The notes under the pieces: generated by a model
Seen by the model: the letters and a program-made list of their open reading frames with translations, nothing else
Databases searched by the model: none
Told to the model about the DNA's origin: nothing
Made by a program: the position numbers and the translations under genes
Shown here: positions 52,201-61,147 of the stretch, one piece after another
Layout of the letters: each line of letters starts with the position of its first letter
How positions within the stretch are numbered: position 1 is the first letter of the stretch
Assembly: GCF_014489075.1 (NCBI RefSeq)
Contig: NZ_JACTGR010000003.1
Location: forward strand, 124,001 to 188,000
Source: Sphingomonas sp. JC676
GTDB taxonomy: Bacteria; Pseudomonadota; Alphaproteobacteria; Sphingomonadales; Sphingomonadaceae
Length of the DNA: 64,000 nucleotides
Reading direction: 5' to 3'

Positions 52201-54028
52201 GCAGGTACGCCCCGAGGATGCGCTGGGCGCCATCGCGCGCGCAGACCAGATCGTGGTCGTCGGCGACAAAAAGCAGCTACCGCCATCGTCGTTCTTCGAT
52301 CGTCTGTTGGCGGACGAGGAGGACGAGAGCGAGGGCGATGACGAGAATGCCGGCACCGATCTTCTCGAAGGGGCGGCCAAGCTCGGCAGTATGGAGAGCA
52401 TTCTCACCCTGTGCGAAGCGCGCGGCCTGGGAGGGCGAATGCTGCAATGGCACTACCGCTCACGCGATCCGTCACTGATCGAGGTCTCAAACCGGGAATT
52501 CTACGATAATGGCCTGATCCTGCCGCCTTCGCCGCTGGAAAAGGATCCCGCTTACGGCCTGTGCTTCACGCGAATTGACGGCGTCTACGACAAAGGTGGC
52601 AAACGCGATAACCGCAAGGAAGGCGAAGCTATCGTCGCGCGTGTCGCCGAGCACGCACGGATGACGCCCTCGCTGTCCTTGGGCATAGTCACTTTCTCCT
52701 TCGCGCAGCGCAATATGATCACCGAGTTGATCGAGCTCGCGCGGCGCGGAGACGCCATACTCGACGCCTTTCTGCGCGAAGGTCAGGCCGAAGATCTGTT
52801 CGTCAAGAATATCGAAAACGTACAGGGTGACGAACGCGACGTCATCCTGGTGAGCGTCGGCTACGGACCGGTGGTCGTGGGCGGGCGGTTGACCAGCATG
52901 TCGTTTGGGCCGGTGAATGGCGAAGGCGGTGAGCGCCGCCTAAACGTGCTTTTTACCCGCGCGCGTGTGCGATGCGAGGTCTTCGCCTCTTTCGATCCCG
53001 GCGATATCGATCTCACCCGCACCGGTGGAGAAGGGCCGCGCATCCTCAAGCGCTTTCTCGAATTTGCCAAGAACGGTCGCGTCGATGAAGTCTCTATAAC
53101 GGGCCTGGATGCCGACACGCCCTTCGAGGAGGACGTCGCCGAGGTCGTCCGAAGCTTCGGCTTTCTTGCGGACCCCCAAGTCGGCTCTGCCGGCTTTCGC
53201 ATCGATATCGGCGTTCGCCATCCCGACAAGCCGGGCACCTATATTCTGGCGGTGGAATGCGACGGCGCAACCTATCATAGTGCGCTGTGGGCGCGTGAAC
53301 GAGATCGCTTACGTCAAGACGTGCTTCAACATCTTGGCTGGCAGTTCCATCGCATCTGGAGCACCGATTGGTTCTACAACCGCCGTACTGAAATCGAACG
53401 GTTGCGCATTGCTTTGTTCGCCGCCCGCGAAATGGCAAAGCTGGGTGTACGGATCGACGGAGCGAACCGAACGCGCCCGATTGTCGTCACCTCTGAGCCC
53501 ATCACTACCTTCGAGATTCCAGAGGTTGTTCAGCGGCAGATGCCGGCCTACGAACGAGCGGTGTTTCCGATCTATGGCTGGCAGGAACCACATGAAGTTC
53601 CGATTTGGACCCTGTGCGACGTCGCCAGGCGCATCGTGGATGCCGAGGGCCCCATTCACATTGAGGAAGCAGCCCGGCGCATCGCTGCCTGCTACGGCAA
53701 GGAAAAAGCGGGTTCGCGCATCCTGACCGCCACTCGGCTCGCGCTTAAGTACGCGCAGTCGAGGAACGCCGATTTGCTGTCGGACGGCACATTTTGGTTC
53801 AATCGCGCCCAAGCCGGCGCGCCACCCGTCCGCGACCGATCGTCCGAAAGCGGAGCAACCTTGAAGGCCGCATCCATTTCCATGCTCGAAATCGCAGCGG
53901 CGATTGCCATCGGGCGCGACGACAATGCTGGTGGAGATGATGCCGACATAATTAGAACTGCCGCAAGGCTGCTAGGCTTCAGGCGCGTTGGGCCCGATCT
54001 CCAAGCGCGGATCGCGGCGGCATTGTAA
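49223..54028 (+). CDS. DUF4011 - SF1 helicase - nuclease - DUF3320 defence protein (Hhe-like)
   Basis: A 1601-residue protein from a GTG overlapping the previous stop. The N-terminal 330 residues fit DUF4011 (LFNDTRRRLVETGTRNRLVH). An SF1 helicase follows: Walker A NLVVQGPPGTGKSQTITNII near residue 365, DEAS box LLVIDEASQVRPEDALGAIA near 985, then GDKKQLPPSSFF, QWHYRSRDPSLIEV, VQGDERDVILVSVGYGP and LFTRARVR. About 600 residues are inserted between motifs I and II. A Vsr/DUF559-like nuclease (AVECDGATYHSALWARERDR, then GWQFHRIWSTDW) sits near residue 1345, and a DUF3320 region (AEGPIHIEEAARRIAACYG) near 1475. This order matches a single-gene antiviral family that I know as Hhe; the name is from memory. 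Confidence 0.85.
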   Translation: MNASTEAGRNRALIGNEWQALGIEKKQAQSLRRGWEKLAHMLGDASDDQGARSAIAKLFNDTRRRLVETGTRNRLVHVNRANTRGNVLSIVNERSDDVYPLLADSKTMRFLAIGRDKDDANDTIKFVDAEHETFEEGRFTDAQLETRLGPNALQKKLLKIAREAQTAEEESGVNILYLALGFLTWFEDKTSSVPREAPMVLLPVELIRNARTSTYDVRLREEDIVTNLPLQQRLKDDYGIDLPELEIGENWKPSDYFSQVQATVGQRERWKIDADAMQLGFFSFSKLLMYRDLAMESWPNEALAGHNLTRGLLYEGFDAEAPMFGAEDRLDDVLPPEKLFHVVDADASQAKVIEEVRSGRNLVVQGPPGTGKSQTITNIIAAAAKDGKRVLFLAEKMAALSVVHDRLVKVGLRDVCLELHSRSANKKAVLAELARTLTQSSATPAMPGQPIALTAARDKLNIVAEALHRPIGATGETAFSVLGRQSRFIGGGAPPPALESEALATMSREQENRLVETIERYGALLDAEGGGARHPFEGTRNLDLQPVDLARLRGLLERAQSDCATLSEALRAPINMLLPECAQTLASIRPLAELLQRLDGLPAAGAELAPLMLAASDIARLREALQTGMAWRAIHDEAAAIFVDAAFQSFAPQLRGPLVAGTQSLFTRWGGAYRSASRNLAGLLRGELPRSASERVALVDQLSSVVSLRSGWEEDSDYCTRILGDAWRGEKTDFAKLHAVAQWCERMTEATLSPLQQPALDLAARAGAAARLRQMLLDAEPAARAAIGEVMALLKLDLAQLAGDDLEMGDPAEFSARFAEMALTTDRYASWAQLARLDKNLSDAGFGDLVTRMRGGKLGTAGASVELRYARAERLWNLALAQEPVLRDIAQEQRHELVDTFATLERERLKENVTIILAAHLAQVPQGAMGEMKVIRGEIGKKRGHIALRRLFERAGTAVQRIKPVLLMSPISVAQFLPPSALSFDLLVIDEASQVRPEDALGAIARADQIVVVGDKKQLPPSSFFDRLLADEEDESEGDDENAGTDLLEGAAKLGSMESILTLCEARGLGGRMLQWHYRSRDPSLIEVSNREFYDNGLILPPSPLEKDPAYGLCFTRIDGVYDKGGKRDNRKEGEAIVARVAEHARMTPSLSLGIVTFSFAQRNMITELIELARRGDAILDAFLREGQAEDLFVKNIENVQGDERDVILVSVGYGPVVVGGRLTSMSFGPVNGEGGERRLNVLFTRARVRCEVFASFDPGDIDLTRTGGEGPRILKRFLEFAKNGRVDEVSITGLDADTPFEEDVAEVVRSFGFLADPQVGSAGFRIDIGVRHPDKPGTYILAVECDGATYHSALWARERDRLRQDVLQHLGWQFHRIWSTDWFYNRRTEIERLRIALFAAREMAKLGVRIDGANRTRPIVVTSEPITTFEIPEVVQRQMPAYERAVFPIYGWQEPHEVPIWTLCDVARRIVDAEGPIHIEEAARRIAACYGKEKAGSRILTATRLALKYAQSRNADLLSDGTFWFNRAQAGAPPVRDRSSESGATLKAASISMLEIAAAIAIGRDDNAGGDDADIIRTAARLLGFRRVGPDLQARIAAAL

Positions 54029-54052
54029 GTTACTTAGATTGCCTCGAATTGG

Positions 54053-54085
54053 GGGCTCTAGCCAACGCCGAGACGGCTAGAGCCC
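54053..54085. terminator. Strong hairpin between convergent genes
   Basis: GGGCTCTAGCC (54053-54063) pairs perfectly with GGCTAGAGCCC (54075-54085) across an 11-base loop. It lies 25 bases after the helicase stop and before the convergent SIR2 gene. No immediate T-run follows (CCCTTGGTCG), so efficiency is uncertain; a role as a two-way terminator is likely. Confidence 0.55.
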
Positions 54086-54176
54086 TTGGTCGACCGATTT
54101 TGCGGCCGCGAAAGATCAAGTGACCGCATCTTATGGTATGCTCAGATTGCGGCTGTCAGTCTTAAAGCGGTCGGCT

Positions 54177-57100
54177 TCAGTCGGCACGTTGCATCTGACG
54201 CAAGCGCCAGAACGCTGGCTCCGACGCGATGTCGGGGGCGGCTTCGAGTAACCGCTCAATAACTTCGCCAAGATCGCGCGGAGGTGGCGCCGAACGATCA
54301 AGAATGGAGCCGATCAACAGTAGTGAAGCCCGCGGTTGCTCTGTCAGCAGGTCCTCATCACCCTCAAGGCCAAGCCCGTAGCACAACTCGTGCCGCTGAA
54401 TTGGGCAAACCAGATCAAGAACAACGGGAACGGCACGTTCAAAGGCCTTACCAGCCAGCGCAGGCAGGTGGGCGAGGTTTTCCGACACCTCGGACGTCCG
54501 CGCCGACACATCGTTTGGCCAGTAGTCACGCAAGAAGGGTAAAATCGCTGCGTCCCAATACGCCGCTTTCTCGCCGGCGTCCTTCTTGTCTCGAAGCAAT
54601 GATCCAAGCTCCCACGCCATGCTCGAAAGCACCTTGTTGGGCATGCGGGTAAGGGCTTGCCGGCATTCCACACTCGTCAAATCGAAACCGCCCCGACCTT
54701 CGATGATCGCAAAGGCTGCACCGACCAACGCCCCGGAGAGATGTTCCCTGATCGCTTCGTCGGTGCGCTCATGCTCAAGCGCGTGGAAGATCGCCGCCTT
54801 CAAAAGATTGAACAGTTCAGCATATTGCGGCGCGACCGAGCGTGCGACAACGCTCATGAGGTCAATCGCGTCGTCGGTCTGTTCGAGCAAACCGGGCAGA
54901 AGGTTCGCGTCGACCCAACCCGGCGCAATCGTACGCAGAAAAGCTAGTTGCTGCAGGAGAGCGCCTCGAGCAATCAACCCGGCGCGCCCTTCTAGTCCAG
55001 CCAGGAGGTCGAAACGGCCCGCGAGTGCCTCCGCAATGCCGTCGTCTGGTGCGAGGTTCATCTCATCCAGCATACTGACAAGGCTGTCAGCAATCGTACC
55101 CAGTGGGTGCGAGAAGACCAACTCGGACAGCGGCCGATCGCGCTCGTCCTGTTCCGGCGATGCGGCAATCGGGGCCAACTGATCCCATAACGCGAGAATT
55201 TGTGGGAACAGAGGATCGTGGAGCGCACGCGCGTGGCGTTCGATGATGCGCGCAAGCTGATAGGTGACGGATGCAAGGGCGTCGCTCGGCACCTGCGCGA
55301 TAACGCCCAGCACGTCGCCAAGCCGTGGGCAATCCTCCGACGCCGGCTCGGTTTCTGGAGAAGCATAGAGGCTTAGGAAAGGCTGCCACCGATACGGAGA
55401 AAACTCGCCCTTCGCTTGCGCATTCTGGAGCGCTGCAAACGCACGAACAGGTTCGCTTCGGACAAATACTCGCCACAAGTCAGCCTGCTCTATGCGATTG
55501 CCTGCTTCGAAAGCTTCGGTGCTCTCAAGCAATTGAGAATCAGTGACTTCGTCCAGCACTCGGATATCGGCTGAATAGCCCGATCCTGACCAGCTCGGAT
55601 TGTAGAGATGAGCATAGATCGGCATCTCGCGCGGTAGATCGGGAAAGGCACGATAATAGTGGCTCAGTCGCCGACTTGCTTCACGTGACAGCCGCCCACC
55701 CGCTGTTCGGATGCGAGCGAGTTCGCGCGTAGTATATAGCGCGCGCGCATACGCTCGGCTCCCGCGCTGAGCGATCCGTTGGATGACTTCGGGGAGCATG
55801 CCCGCCAGGATCGCGTGTTCGACCGCCTGTCTCGTTCTTGAAGCGAGCTTATTCCAGCGTTTGCAGTAGAACCGCACGAGCTCAGGGCTATTGTCGGATT
55901 CCCAATATCGCGTTCGCGTCGTATCGCGCAGGTAGAGCTCAATCACACGGGCCGGGGCGCTGTCGCCCTCTATCGCAGTCCATGCAGCGAGCCGCTTGAA
56001 GATCAATGCATCGCGTTCAGCCCAAGCTGTCGCGATTCGCGCTGCGCGGTGAGCGTCGCGACTGACAAGTCGCCGCCACAGTCCCGTCATCGTCCGCACG
56101 AGCGGCGCGAAGTGATCGTTATGAGCGTCGGGCTGATTAAGCCGCCAATTGCCTTTGTGCCGATCGTTTGGATCAACAAGCCCTTCGTCAGGTTCTGGAG
56201 CGTGAACAAGCGCCAGGTCGAACGACATCAAATCACCGTCGGGCTGAACCAGCCCGGCATCGTACCCGACCTCGATTGCTTCACACAGGCTTCGATCAAG
56301 CGCGAGAAGCAAGCGCTCTTCGGCGCGCGCGTCCTCCGGCCAGCGTTCGAGACGTCGAAGCCAATCTCTGTCGCTGGCCTGGAAACTGAACTGTGCTAAA
56401 TCGTGGACGTTGACGGGCGCGGCTAGAGGTTCATCACTCTCTCGCCAGCGAAACCTGCCCTCAACTTGCAATCGAGGTTCGATCAGACCCACAAGCTCTT
56501 GAATTCGGTTCGTGGTGACTGCGTCCCCCCCACGTATCCGCCCAAGTGCACTAGGAAGCGTTCGCAGATTAGCCTGAACGTAAAGCAGCCAATATTGCTG
56601 ATAGAGTTGGGGTAGGGGTTCGTGCCGAGTGCGCAATAGAACGTCTACCGCATGCGCGATCTGCAACTTAAGGGAGCCACCAGCAGAAGCTGCATACCGC
56701 GCTGTCTCGGCCGATTGAAGCCGTTCGCGAAACCAAGCGATGAACGTCCAGCTCTCTTCGCTATCGGCCGGCAGGATCTCTTCAATCCACGCCGGATCGG
56801 CTGCATGCGCCGCGGCAACCGTGACGCTCGAGACTTCTCTGGTGAGATAGGAGAAACTTTCCTTATCTGCAGCTGCAGCTTCTTCACGGGTGTGGCCGCC
56901 AATACGAGCAAGCTGGCCCTCGGACCATTCCAGGGGTGCACGTGCCAATTGCGCCCAAACGCCCAGTGTACGGTACAACGCGCCATGATCGTGGTCAGGC
57001 GCGGGATAGACCAGAGGTTGAACTCCTTTGCCGCGCCACGCCTCGCGTAGTGTGCCCGCATCGTTTGCCGTGTCGCCGACGAGAGCGAATGCCGGCTTCA

Positions 57101-57860
57101 GGTCGGGAAAATTGAGGCGACCGTCCTCGGTCGCTTCGAGCATGTAGCGCATCGGGGGGTCGTCCGCAGAGTAGCCCACTAGCACGAGCGAGTATCGTCG
57201 GAGGAGGTCGTACACGAAGCGAGAAGCCCACCCGCTGCGCATATAGGCTTCGCCAAAATTCGCCGAGGTCAGCACCAGATCGGTTTCGCTCAGGCCGTAG
57301 CGACGGTCGGCGACCCTTCCGTGAAGGTGCAGAACGCCTGTGAAATCTTGTGATCCAACCGCCGGCATCCCTTGCCCAGCGCTACTGGTCAGATGCTGGT
57401 TGGTGCGCCGGCGCCAGGCCCTCTCAAACAGTGTATCGAAATTCGTAGTGATAATTCGCGGTCGACCGTCAGCGGCCCTTGATAGGTCAAGCAAGTCGGC
57501 GTGCGCCGCGATACGGGCCCTCGGGCCCGGCTGCACTAACGCCGCGACGGCTTCGCGAACGCTGTTATGAGGCTGTCGCCAATCAACGCCACGATACACC
57601 AAACGTTGTTCGAGAAGCCCGATTAGCCGGTCGTATTGCCCAGCTTGCCGTGCCTCAAACTCTGCCTGACTGGCAAGACTGCCGGGAGCGCCTGGGACCG
57701 CTTGTCCGAGGCGAGCATAGACGAGATCAGCGAGCTCGCCGAAAAGTGGAAGTCCGGCCGCCTTGGATACACCGGCGCCGACGATAAACAGCAAGTTGCC
57801 TGCCCGCTGCGCACGCAGGAGCGAGATTGGAATGTCTGGCCCGCTATCGTCGAACAACAT
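54177..57860 (-). CDS. SIR2-domain defence protein (DSR-like)
   Basis: A 1227-residue protein. Residues about 20-300 form a SIR2 NADase-type domain: NLLFIVGAGVSKAAGLPLFG (NAD loop), RIITTNFDTLFERAW, GVLHLHGRVAD with the central His, and LVLVGYSADDPPMRYMLEAT. The remaining 900 residues are helical, repeat-like and without motifs known to me apart from a possible DUF4020-type end. SIR2 proteins of this size are known antiphage NADases that deplete NAD on infection. The ATG at 57860 starts just before the SIR2 domain; the frame is open for 50 more codons. It converges on the helicase gene. Confidence 0.83.
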   Translation of the reverse strand: MLFDDSGPDIPISLLRAQRAGNLLFIVGAGVSKAAGLPLFGELADLVYARLGQAVPGAPGSLASQAEFEARQAGQYDRLIGLLEQRLVYRGVDWRQPHNSVREAVAALVQPGPRARIAAHADLLDLSRAADGRPRIITTNFDTLFERAWRRRTNQHLTSSAGQGMPAVGSQDFTGVLHLHGRVADRRYGLSETDLVLTSANFGEAYMRSGWASRFVYDLLRRYSLVLVGYSADDPPMRYMLEATEDGRLNFPDLKPAFALVGDTANDAGTLREAWRGKGVQPLVYPAPDHDHGALYRTLGVWAQLARAPLEWSEGQLARIGGHTREEAAAADKESFSYLTREVSSVTVAAAHAADPAWIEEILPADSEESWTFIAWFRERLQSAETARYAASAGGSLKLQIAHAVDVLLRTRHEPLPQLYQQYWLLYVQANLRTLPSALGRIRGGDAVTTNRIQELVGLIEPRLQVEGRFRWRESDEPLAAPVNVHDLAQFSFQASDRDWLRRLERWPEDARAEERLLLALDRSLCEAIEVGYDAGLVQPDGDLMSFDLALVHAPEPDEGLVDPNDRHKGNWRLNQPDAHNDHFAPLVRTMTGLWRRLVSRDAHRAARIATAWAERDALIFKRLAAWTAIEGDSAPARVIELYLRDTTRTRYWESDNSPELVRFYCKRWNKLASRTRQAVEHAILAGMLPEVIQRIAQRGSRAYARALYTTRELARIRTAGGRLSREASRRLSHYYRAFPDLPREMPIYAHLYNPSWSGSGYSADIRVLDEVTDSQLLESTEAFEAGNRIEQADLWRVFVRSEPVRAFAALQNAQAKGEFSPYRWQPFLSLYASPETEPASEDCPRLGDVLGVIAQVPSDALASVTYQLARIIERHARALHDPLFPQILALWDQLAPIAASPEQDERDRPLSELVFSHPLGTIADSLVSMLDEMNLAPDDGIAEALAGRFDLLAGLEGRAGLIARGALLQQLAFLRTIAPGWVDANLLPGLLEQTDDAIDLMSVVARSVAPQYAELFNLLKAAIFHALEHERTDEAIREHLSGALVGAAFAIIEGRGGFDLTSVECRQALTRMPNKVLSSMAWELGSLLRDKKDAGEKAAYWDAAILPFLRDYWPNDVSARTSEVSENLAHLPALAGKAFERAVPVVLDLVCPIQRHELCYGLGLEGDEDLLTEQPRASLLLIGSILDRSAPPPRDLGEVIERLLEAAPDIASEPAFWRLRQMQRAD

Positions 57861-58236
57861 CGCGGCACCATAGCGCCGATCTGCTCGATCGCGAGTGAAT
57901 CTGGAGACGGCAATGCCGCAACATGGGTGCCACCCACAAGGACGCTTCGCGCCTCCGACAGGTGCAGTCGACCAACCCCTTGCTAACGGAAACCGGCTCG
58001 CGTGGCGCAAAGCGTCCGCGGGCGAGTTGCCAATGGATTCTCATCGCGACGCGATAAAAGGCTTCCAAAACGCAAATTTTTTGCGGGCGCGATAAGGGGC
58101 AGTCGAAACACGCGAACCTCTGCGCGCACATAAAAGGGTGGTACCCTTCGGGCCTATAGGACCGCCCTAGGAACGGCACCCAGCAGCAATCCAAAATCTC
58201 GGTGCACCGGCGCGACAGGGCGATTGCCGGCTCGGC
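57861..58236. other. 376-base gap upstream of the SIR2 gene
   Basis: Contains the promoter region of the leftward SIR2 gene. Around 58135-58150 there is a short hairpin (AAGGGT-GGT-ACCCTT). No gene is supported. The stretch lies between two genes read leftwards. Confidence 0.35.
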
Positions 58237-58461
58237 TTACTCCTTCAGCAGTTCCCATGCTTCAACGACGAGCGCGGCACTGATCCGGGCGATGTTGTCG
58301 ATCGAGACGTTGGTTTCGGCCCGCTCTACGGCTCCGATAAAGGTGCGATGGACCTGAGCCCGATCAGCCAGTTCCTCCTGGCTGATGTGCAGGCGCTTGC
58401 GCTGTTCGCGGACACGCAACGCGAAAACACGGCGAAGCTCGGATGTCGGGGCGGTCGGCAC
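58237..58461 (-). CDS. Small XRE-family transcriptional regulator
   Basis: A 74-residue single-domain protein: FALRVREQRKRLHISQEELA, then DRAQVHRTFIGAVERAETNV and SIDNIARISAALVVEAWELL. This is a complete Cro/C1 helix-turn-helix of the kind that controls restriction-modification or mobile-element genes. The start is a GTG at 58461 without a strong ribosome binding site. It reads leftwards toward the SIR2 gene, about 376 bases away, and diverges from the small peptide gene. Confidence 0.78.
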   Translation of the reverse strand: MPTAPTSELRRVFALRVREQRKRLHISQEELADRAQVHRTFIGAVERAETNVSIDNIARISAALVVEAWELLKE

Positions 58462-58565
58462 ACCGCCATCGGTCGAACGATGATGCTTTTGACTCTACAG
58501 CTTATACCTAGCATTTCAGCTTTGATTGCGTCAGAAGCAGCCTTGCAAAATGGGGAGGCACAGGC

Positions 58566-58751
58566 TTGAAGCGCTCGACGAAGATTTGGATCGCCTTTGG
58601 TGCTTTCCTCCTGCTGGCGGCGATTGGATCCACTCTCCCTCATGGCCCCAAGCGGCAACTTACCGATCAGGAAATGATCGACGAGGCTGCAGCCCGGCTC
58701 GAGCTAGTTGACTACTGCAACAAGTACCCGACTGCGCTCCGCTGTCGTTAG
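58566..58751 (+). CDS. Tiny single-pass membrane or secreted protein
   Basis: A 61-residue product from a TTG start with GGGGAGG seven bases upstream, which decides the start. It begins MKRSTKIWIAFGAFLLLAAI (membrane helix or signal) and continues with a polar part ending VDYCNKYPTALRCR with two cysteines. No family is recognised. It lies between the XRE regulator and the primase gene. Confidence 0.5.
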   Translation: MKRSTKIWIAFGAFLLLAAIGSTLPHGPKRQLTDQEMIDEAAARLELVDYCNKYPTALRCR

Positions 58752-58854
58752 TCGCGGACAACATGTGGCCAGGGTTGGCGACCTTCTGATTTCGCCAACG
58801 CTCGGCCGGTGCTCGCACATTTTGGCCCGCCATTCGCATCGTAACTAGGTTTCG

Positions 58855-61092
58855 ATGTCCGCCGCTCGATACAGCGCGGCATTTTCTGTGCTTTTGGGGC
58901 GCTCCATTAATAAACACGGAGTTTACCCCTTGATTGCTCGCTTTTCATCTGCCGCCGCATCTGGGCTGCGTGTCTTTCCCGTAAGGCCGCGCAGCAAGAT
59001 GCCCGCTCTGCCGTGGAAGCAGTTCCAAAACCGGGCACCGACCGAGGAAGAACTGCGGGCCTGGGATGGCAGTGACTTCAACATCGGGATCGTCACCGGT
59101 GCGCCGAGCGGCATCGCCGTGCTTGATCTCGATAGTCCGGAGGCCATTGCCCATGTGGAGAGCCTAGGACTGCCTCCCACCCCCACCGTGCGGACAGCCC
59201 GTGGCCTGCATCTGTACTTCCGCCTCTCGGTCGACGGCATCCGCAACTCGGTGAACGTCGGCGGGCGAAAGATGGACGTCCGCGGTGACGGCGGCTTCGT
59301 CGTAGGGGCGGGTTCGGTGCATGAGAGCGGCGCTGAATACCAATGGCTGATTTCGCCCACCGATGTCCCCTTCGCGGAGTTTCCGACCGTTCTGGCGCCG
59401 AAGCCGAAGGCGGCGTTGGTCTCATCAGCAACTGCGCGAGGTGTGCGCACCCCTGTCGAACCTGCGCCCAATGGCGTCGATCGTTACATGGCGCATGTCC
59501 TGGCAGGGGCGCTGAAGAAGTTGTCCGCAGCCGAGGAAGGCACTCGCAACGACACGCTATTCCGCGTAGCTGCAAGCGTTGCGCGCGACTGTGCTGGAGC
59601 CGGATCGGACTGGGGGATTTGTGCAGACGCCCTCGCGGAAGTTGCAGCTCAAATTGGGCTGGAGCCCATTGAGATCCAGCGCACACTCGAGAATGCACGC
59701 CAGGCTGGCGCACAGGAGCCCACTCGCTGGCTGCAGGTTGCCGCGGAGCATGTCTACCTGGGCGCACAGGACCAGTTCTTCCATCCAGCGAGCGGCAGCT
59801 ATCTGAAGCGGGTCGGTTTCGACGGCCAGTTTGGCGACCTCTGCCCAGCCGAGAAGTCGTTTTCCGGCTTCCTGCTCAACAACGGTTTCATCCAGAAGGT
59901 GCACGACATCACCTACCGCCCACTCGAGCCGCAAGGCGTGATTGAGCGGGACGGCGTTGTCTGGCTCAACACGTTCAAGCCGTCGGATGTCGTCGCGGTG
60001 GAGGGGGACCCCTCTCCATTCGTGGACTTCGTCTCCCACCTAGTTCCCAATGAGGAAGAGCGCGATCATCTGCTCAAGATGATGGCGTATGTCGTCCGCA
60101 ACCCCGGGCGTAAACTTGGACACGCCCTTCTGATGCGCACCCGCGAGCAGGGTGTCGGGAAGTCCATGTTGGCGTCGATTTGGTCTGCCCTGGTCGGCGA
60201 GCACAACGCACGGAAGACTACCTCGTCTGAGCTTGAGAGCGCGTATCAGGGCTTTCTGCCCGGTCACCTCCTCATCGTTTGTGAGGAGCTTAACGTCGGC
60301 AAGGGACACAAGATCTACAACGACTTGAAGGACCTCATCACCGGCGAGACGGCGCTTGTGAACGAGAAGTTTCTTCGCCAGCGGATCTGGCCGAACTACG
60401 CGACGTTCGTCTTCCTGACGAATCTCGATGTGCCCATTCTGATCGAGGACAAGGATCGCCGCTTCTTTTACATCGACTCCCCGGCGAGCCGGCGCGACCC
60501 GGGATACTATGCGGAATTTTCCGCTTGGTGGCGCAGCAACCTAGGCGTGATCCGGTATCACCTCGACCAAGTGGACTTGTTCGCCTTCGAGCCGTTCGCG
60601 CCACCACCCGTTACCGCGTCGAAGCTGCGCCTGGCCGAGAACAGCCGCTCGGAACTCACTCAGGATCTGGCACTCGCCATCAGTGATCGCGTGGGTGTGC
60701 TCGATCGAGATATCGTAACGCTTGACCAGGTGACCTATGAACTTGGCCACATCGCCCGCCTCAAGAGTCGTAAACAGCTCACCAAGGCGTTGCAGGAAGT
60801 CGGTGGGATCCCTCTGGGCCAGCAACGGACGGTCGGTAACGCGCGCGCCAGCGTGTGGGCAGTCCGTAACGGTGGCCTCTGGCCGTTTCTGACTCCGCAG
60901 GAACGGGCTGAAGAGTTTGGCCGCGCAACGGGGGCATTCGCGCAGTTCGATGCTCCGGGCATTGTCGTGGCTCATGCTGAGCACTGGGACGGCGACATGA
61001 CCGGGCGCTTCGGAGCCATCCTCGTCGGCGAAATCCCCCTTCCCAATGAGAATACGCAAGGAGTGGAGGAAGACGACCCGTCTAACGTCTAA
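58855..61092 (+). CDS. Prim-Pol primase-polymerase / SF3-like helicase of the island
   Basis: A 745-residue protein. Residues about 25-200 form a bifunctional primase-polymerase domain: SGLRVFPVRPRSKMPALPWK, then IAVLDLDSPEAIAHVE with the metal-binding D-x-D, and RGLHLYFRLS. Residues about 340-600 form a phage/plasmid-type helicase: MRTREQGVGKSMLASIWSAL (Walker A near 432), HLLIVCEELN (Walker B) and FVFLTNLDVPILIEDKDRRF. It probably replicates the excised island or acts as an accessory replication protein. The ATG at 58855 is used; a TTG about 25 codons later with GGAG upstream is an alternative. A terminator follows the stop. Confidence 0.86.
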   Translation: MSAARYSAAFSVLLGRSINKHGVYPLIARFSSAAASGLRVFPVRPRSKMPALPWKQFQNRAPTEEELRAWDGSDFNIGIVTGAPSGIAVLDLDSPEAIAHVESLGLPPTPTVRTARGLHLYFRLSVDGIRNSVNVGGRKMDVRGDGGFVVGAGSVHESGAEYQWLISPTDVPFAEFPTVLAPKPKAALVSSATARGVRTPVEPAPNGVDRYMAHVLAGALKKLSAAEEGTRNDTLFRVAASVARDCAGAGSDWGICADALAEVAAQIGLEPIEIQRTLENARQAGAQEPTRWLQVAAEHVYLGAQDQFFHPASGSYLKRVGFDGQFGDLCPAEKSFSGFLLNNGFIQKVHDITYRPLEPQGVIERDGVVWLNTFKPSDVVAVEGDPSPFVDFVSHLVPNEEERDHLLKMMAYVVRNPGRKLGHALLMRTREQGVGKSMLASIWSALVGEHNARKTTSSELESAYQGFLPGHLLIVCEELNVGKGHKIYNDLKDLITGETALVNEKFLRQRIWPNYATFVFLTNLDVPILIEDKDRRFFYIDSPASRRDPGYYAEFSAWWRSNLGVIRYHLDQVDLFAFEPFAPPPVTASKLRLAENSRSELTQDLALAISDRVGVLDRDIVTLDQVTYELGHIARLKSRKQLTKALQEVGGIPLGQQRTVGNARASVWAVRNGGLWPFLTPQERAEEFGRATGAFAQFDAPGIVVAHAEHWDGDMTGRFGAILVGEIPLPNENTQGVEEDDPSNV

Positions 61093-61112
61093 CGTCTAGG
61101 TTGAAGTACAGC

Positions 61113-61147
61113 CCTCATCAATTCTTCGTGCATTGATGAGGTTTTTT
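61113..61147 (+). terminator. Intrinsic terminator of the primase gene
   Basis: CCTCATCAAT (61113-61122) pairs with ATTGATGAGG (61132-61141) across a nine-base loop and is followed at once by six T (61142-61147). It starts 20 bases after the primase stop. This is a textbook Rho-independent terminator. Confidence 0.88.
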
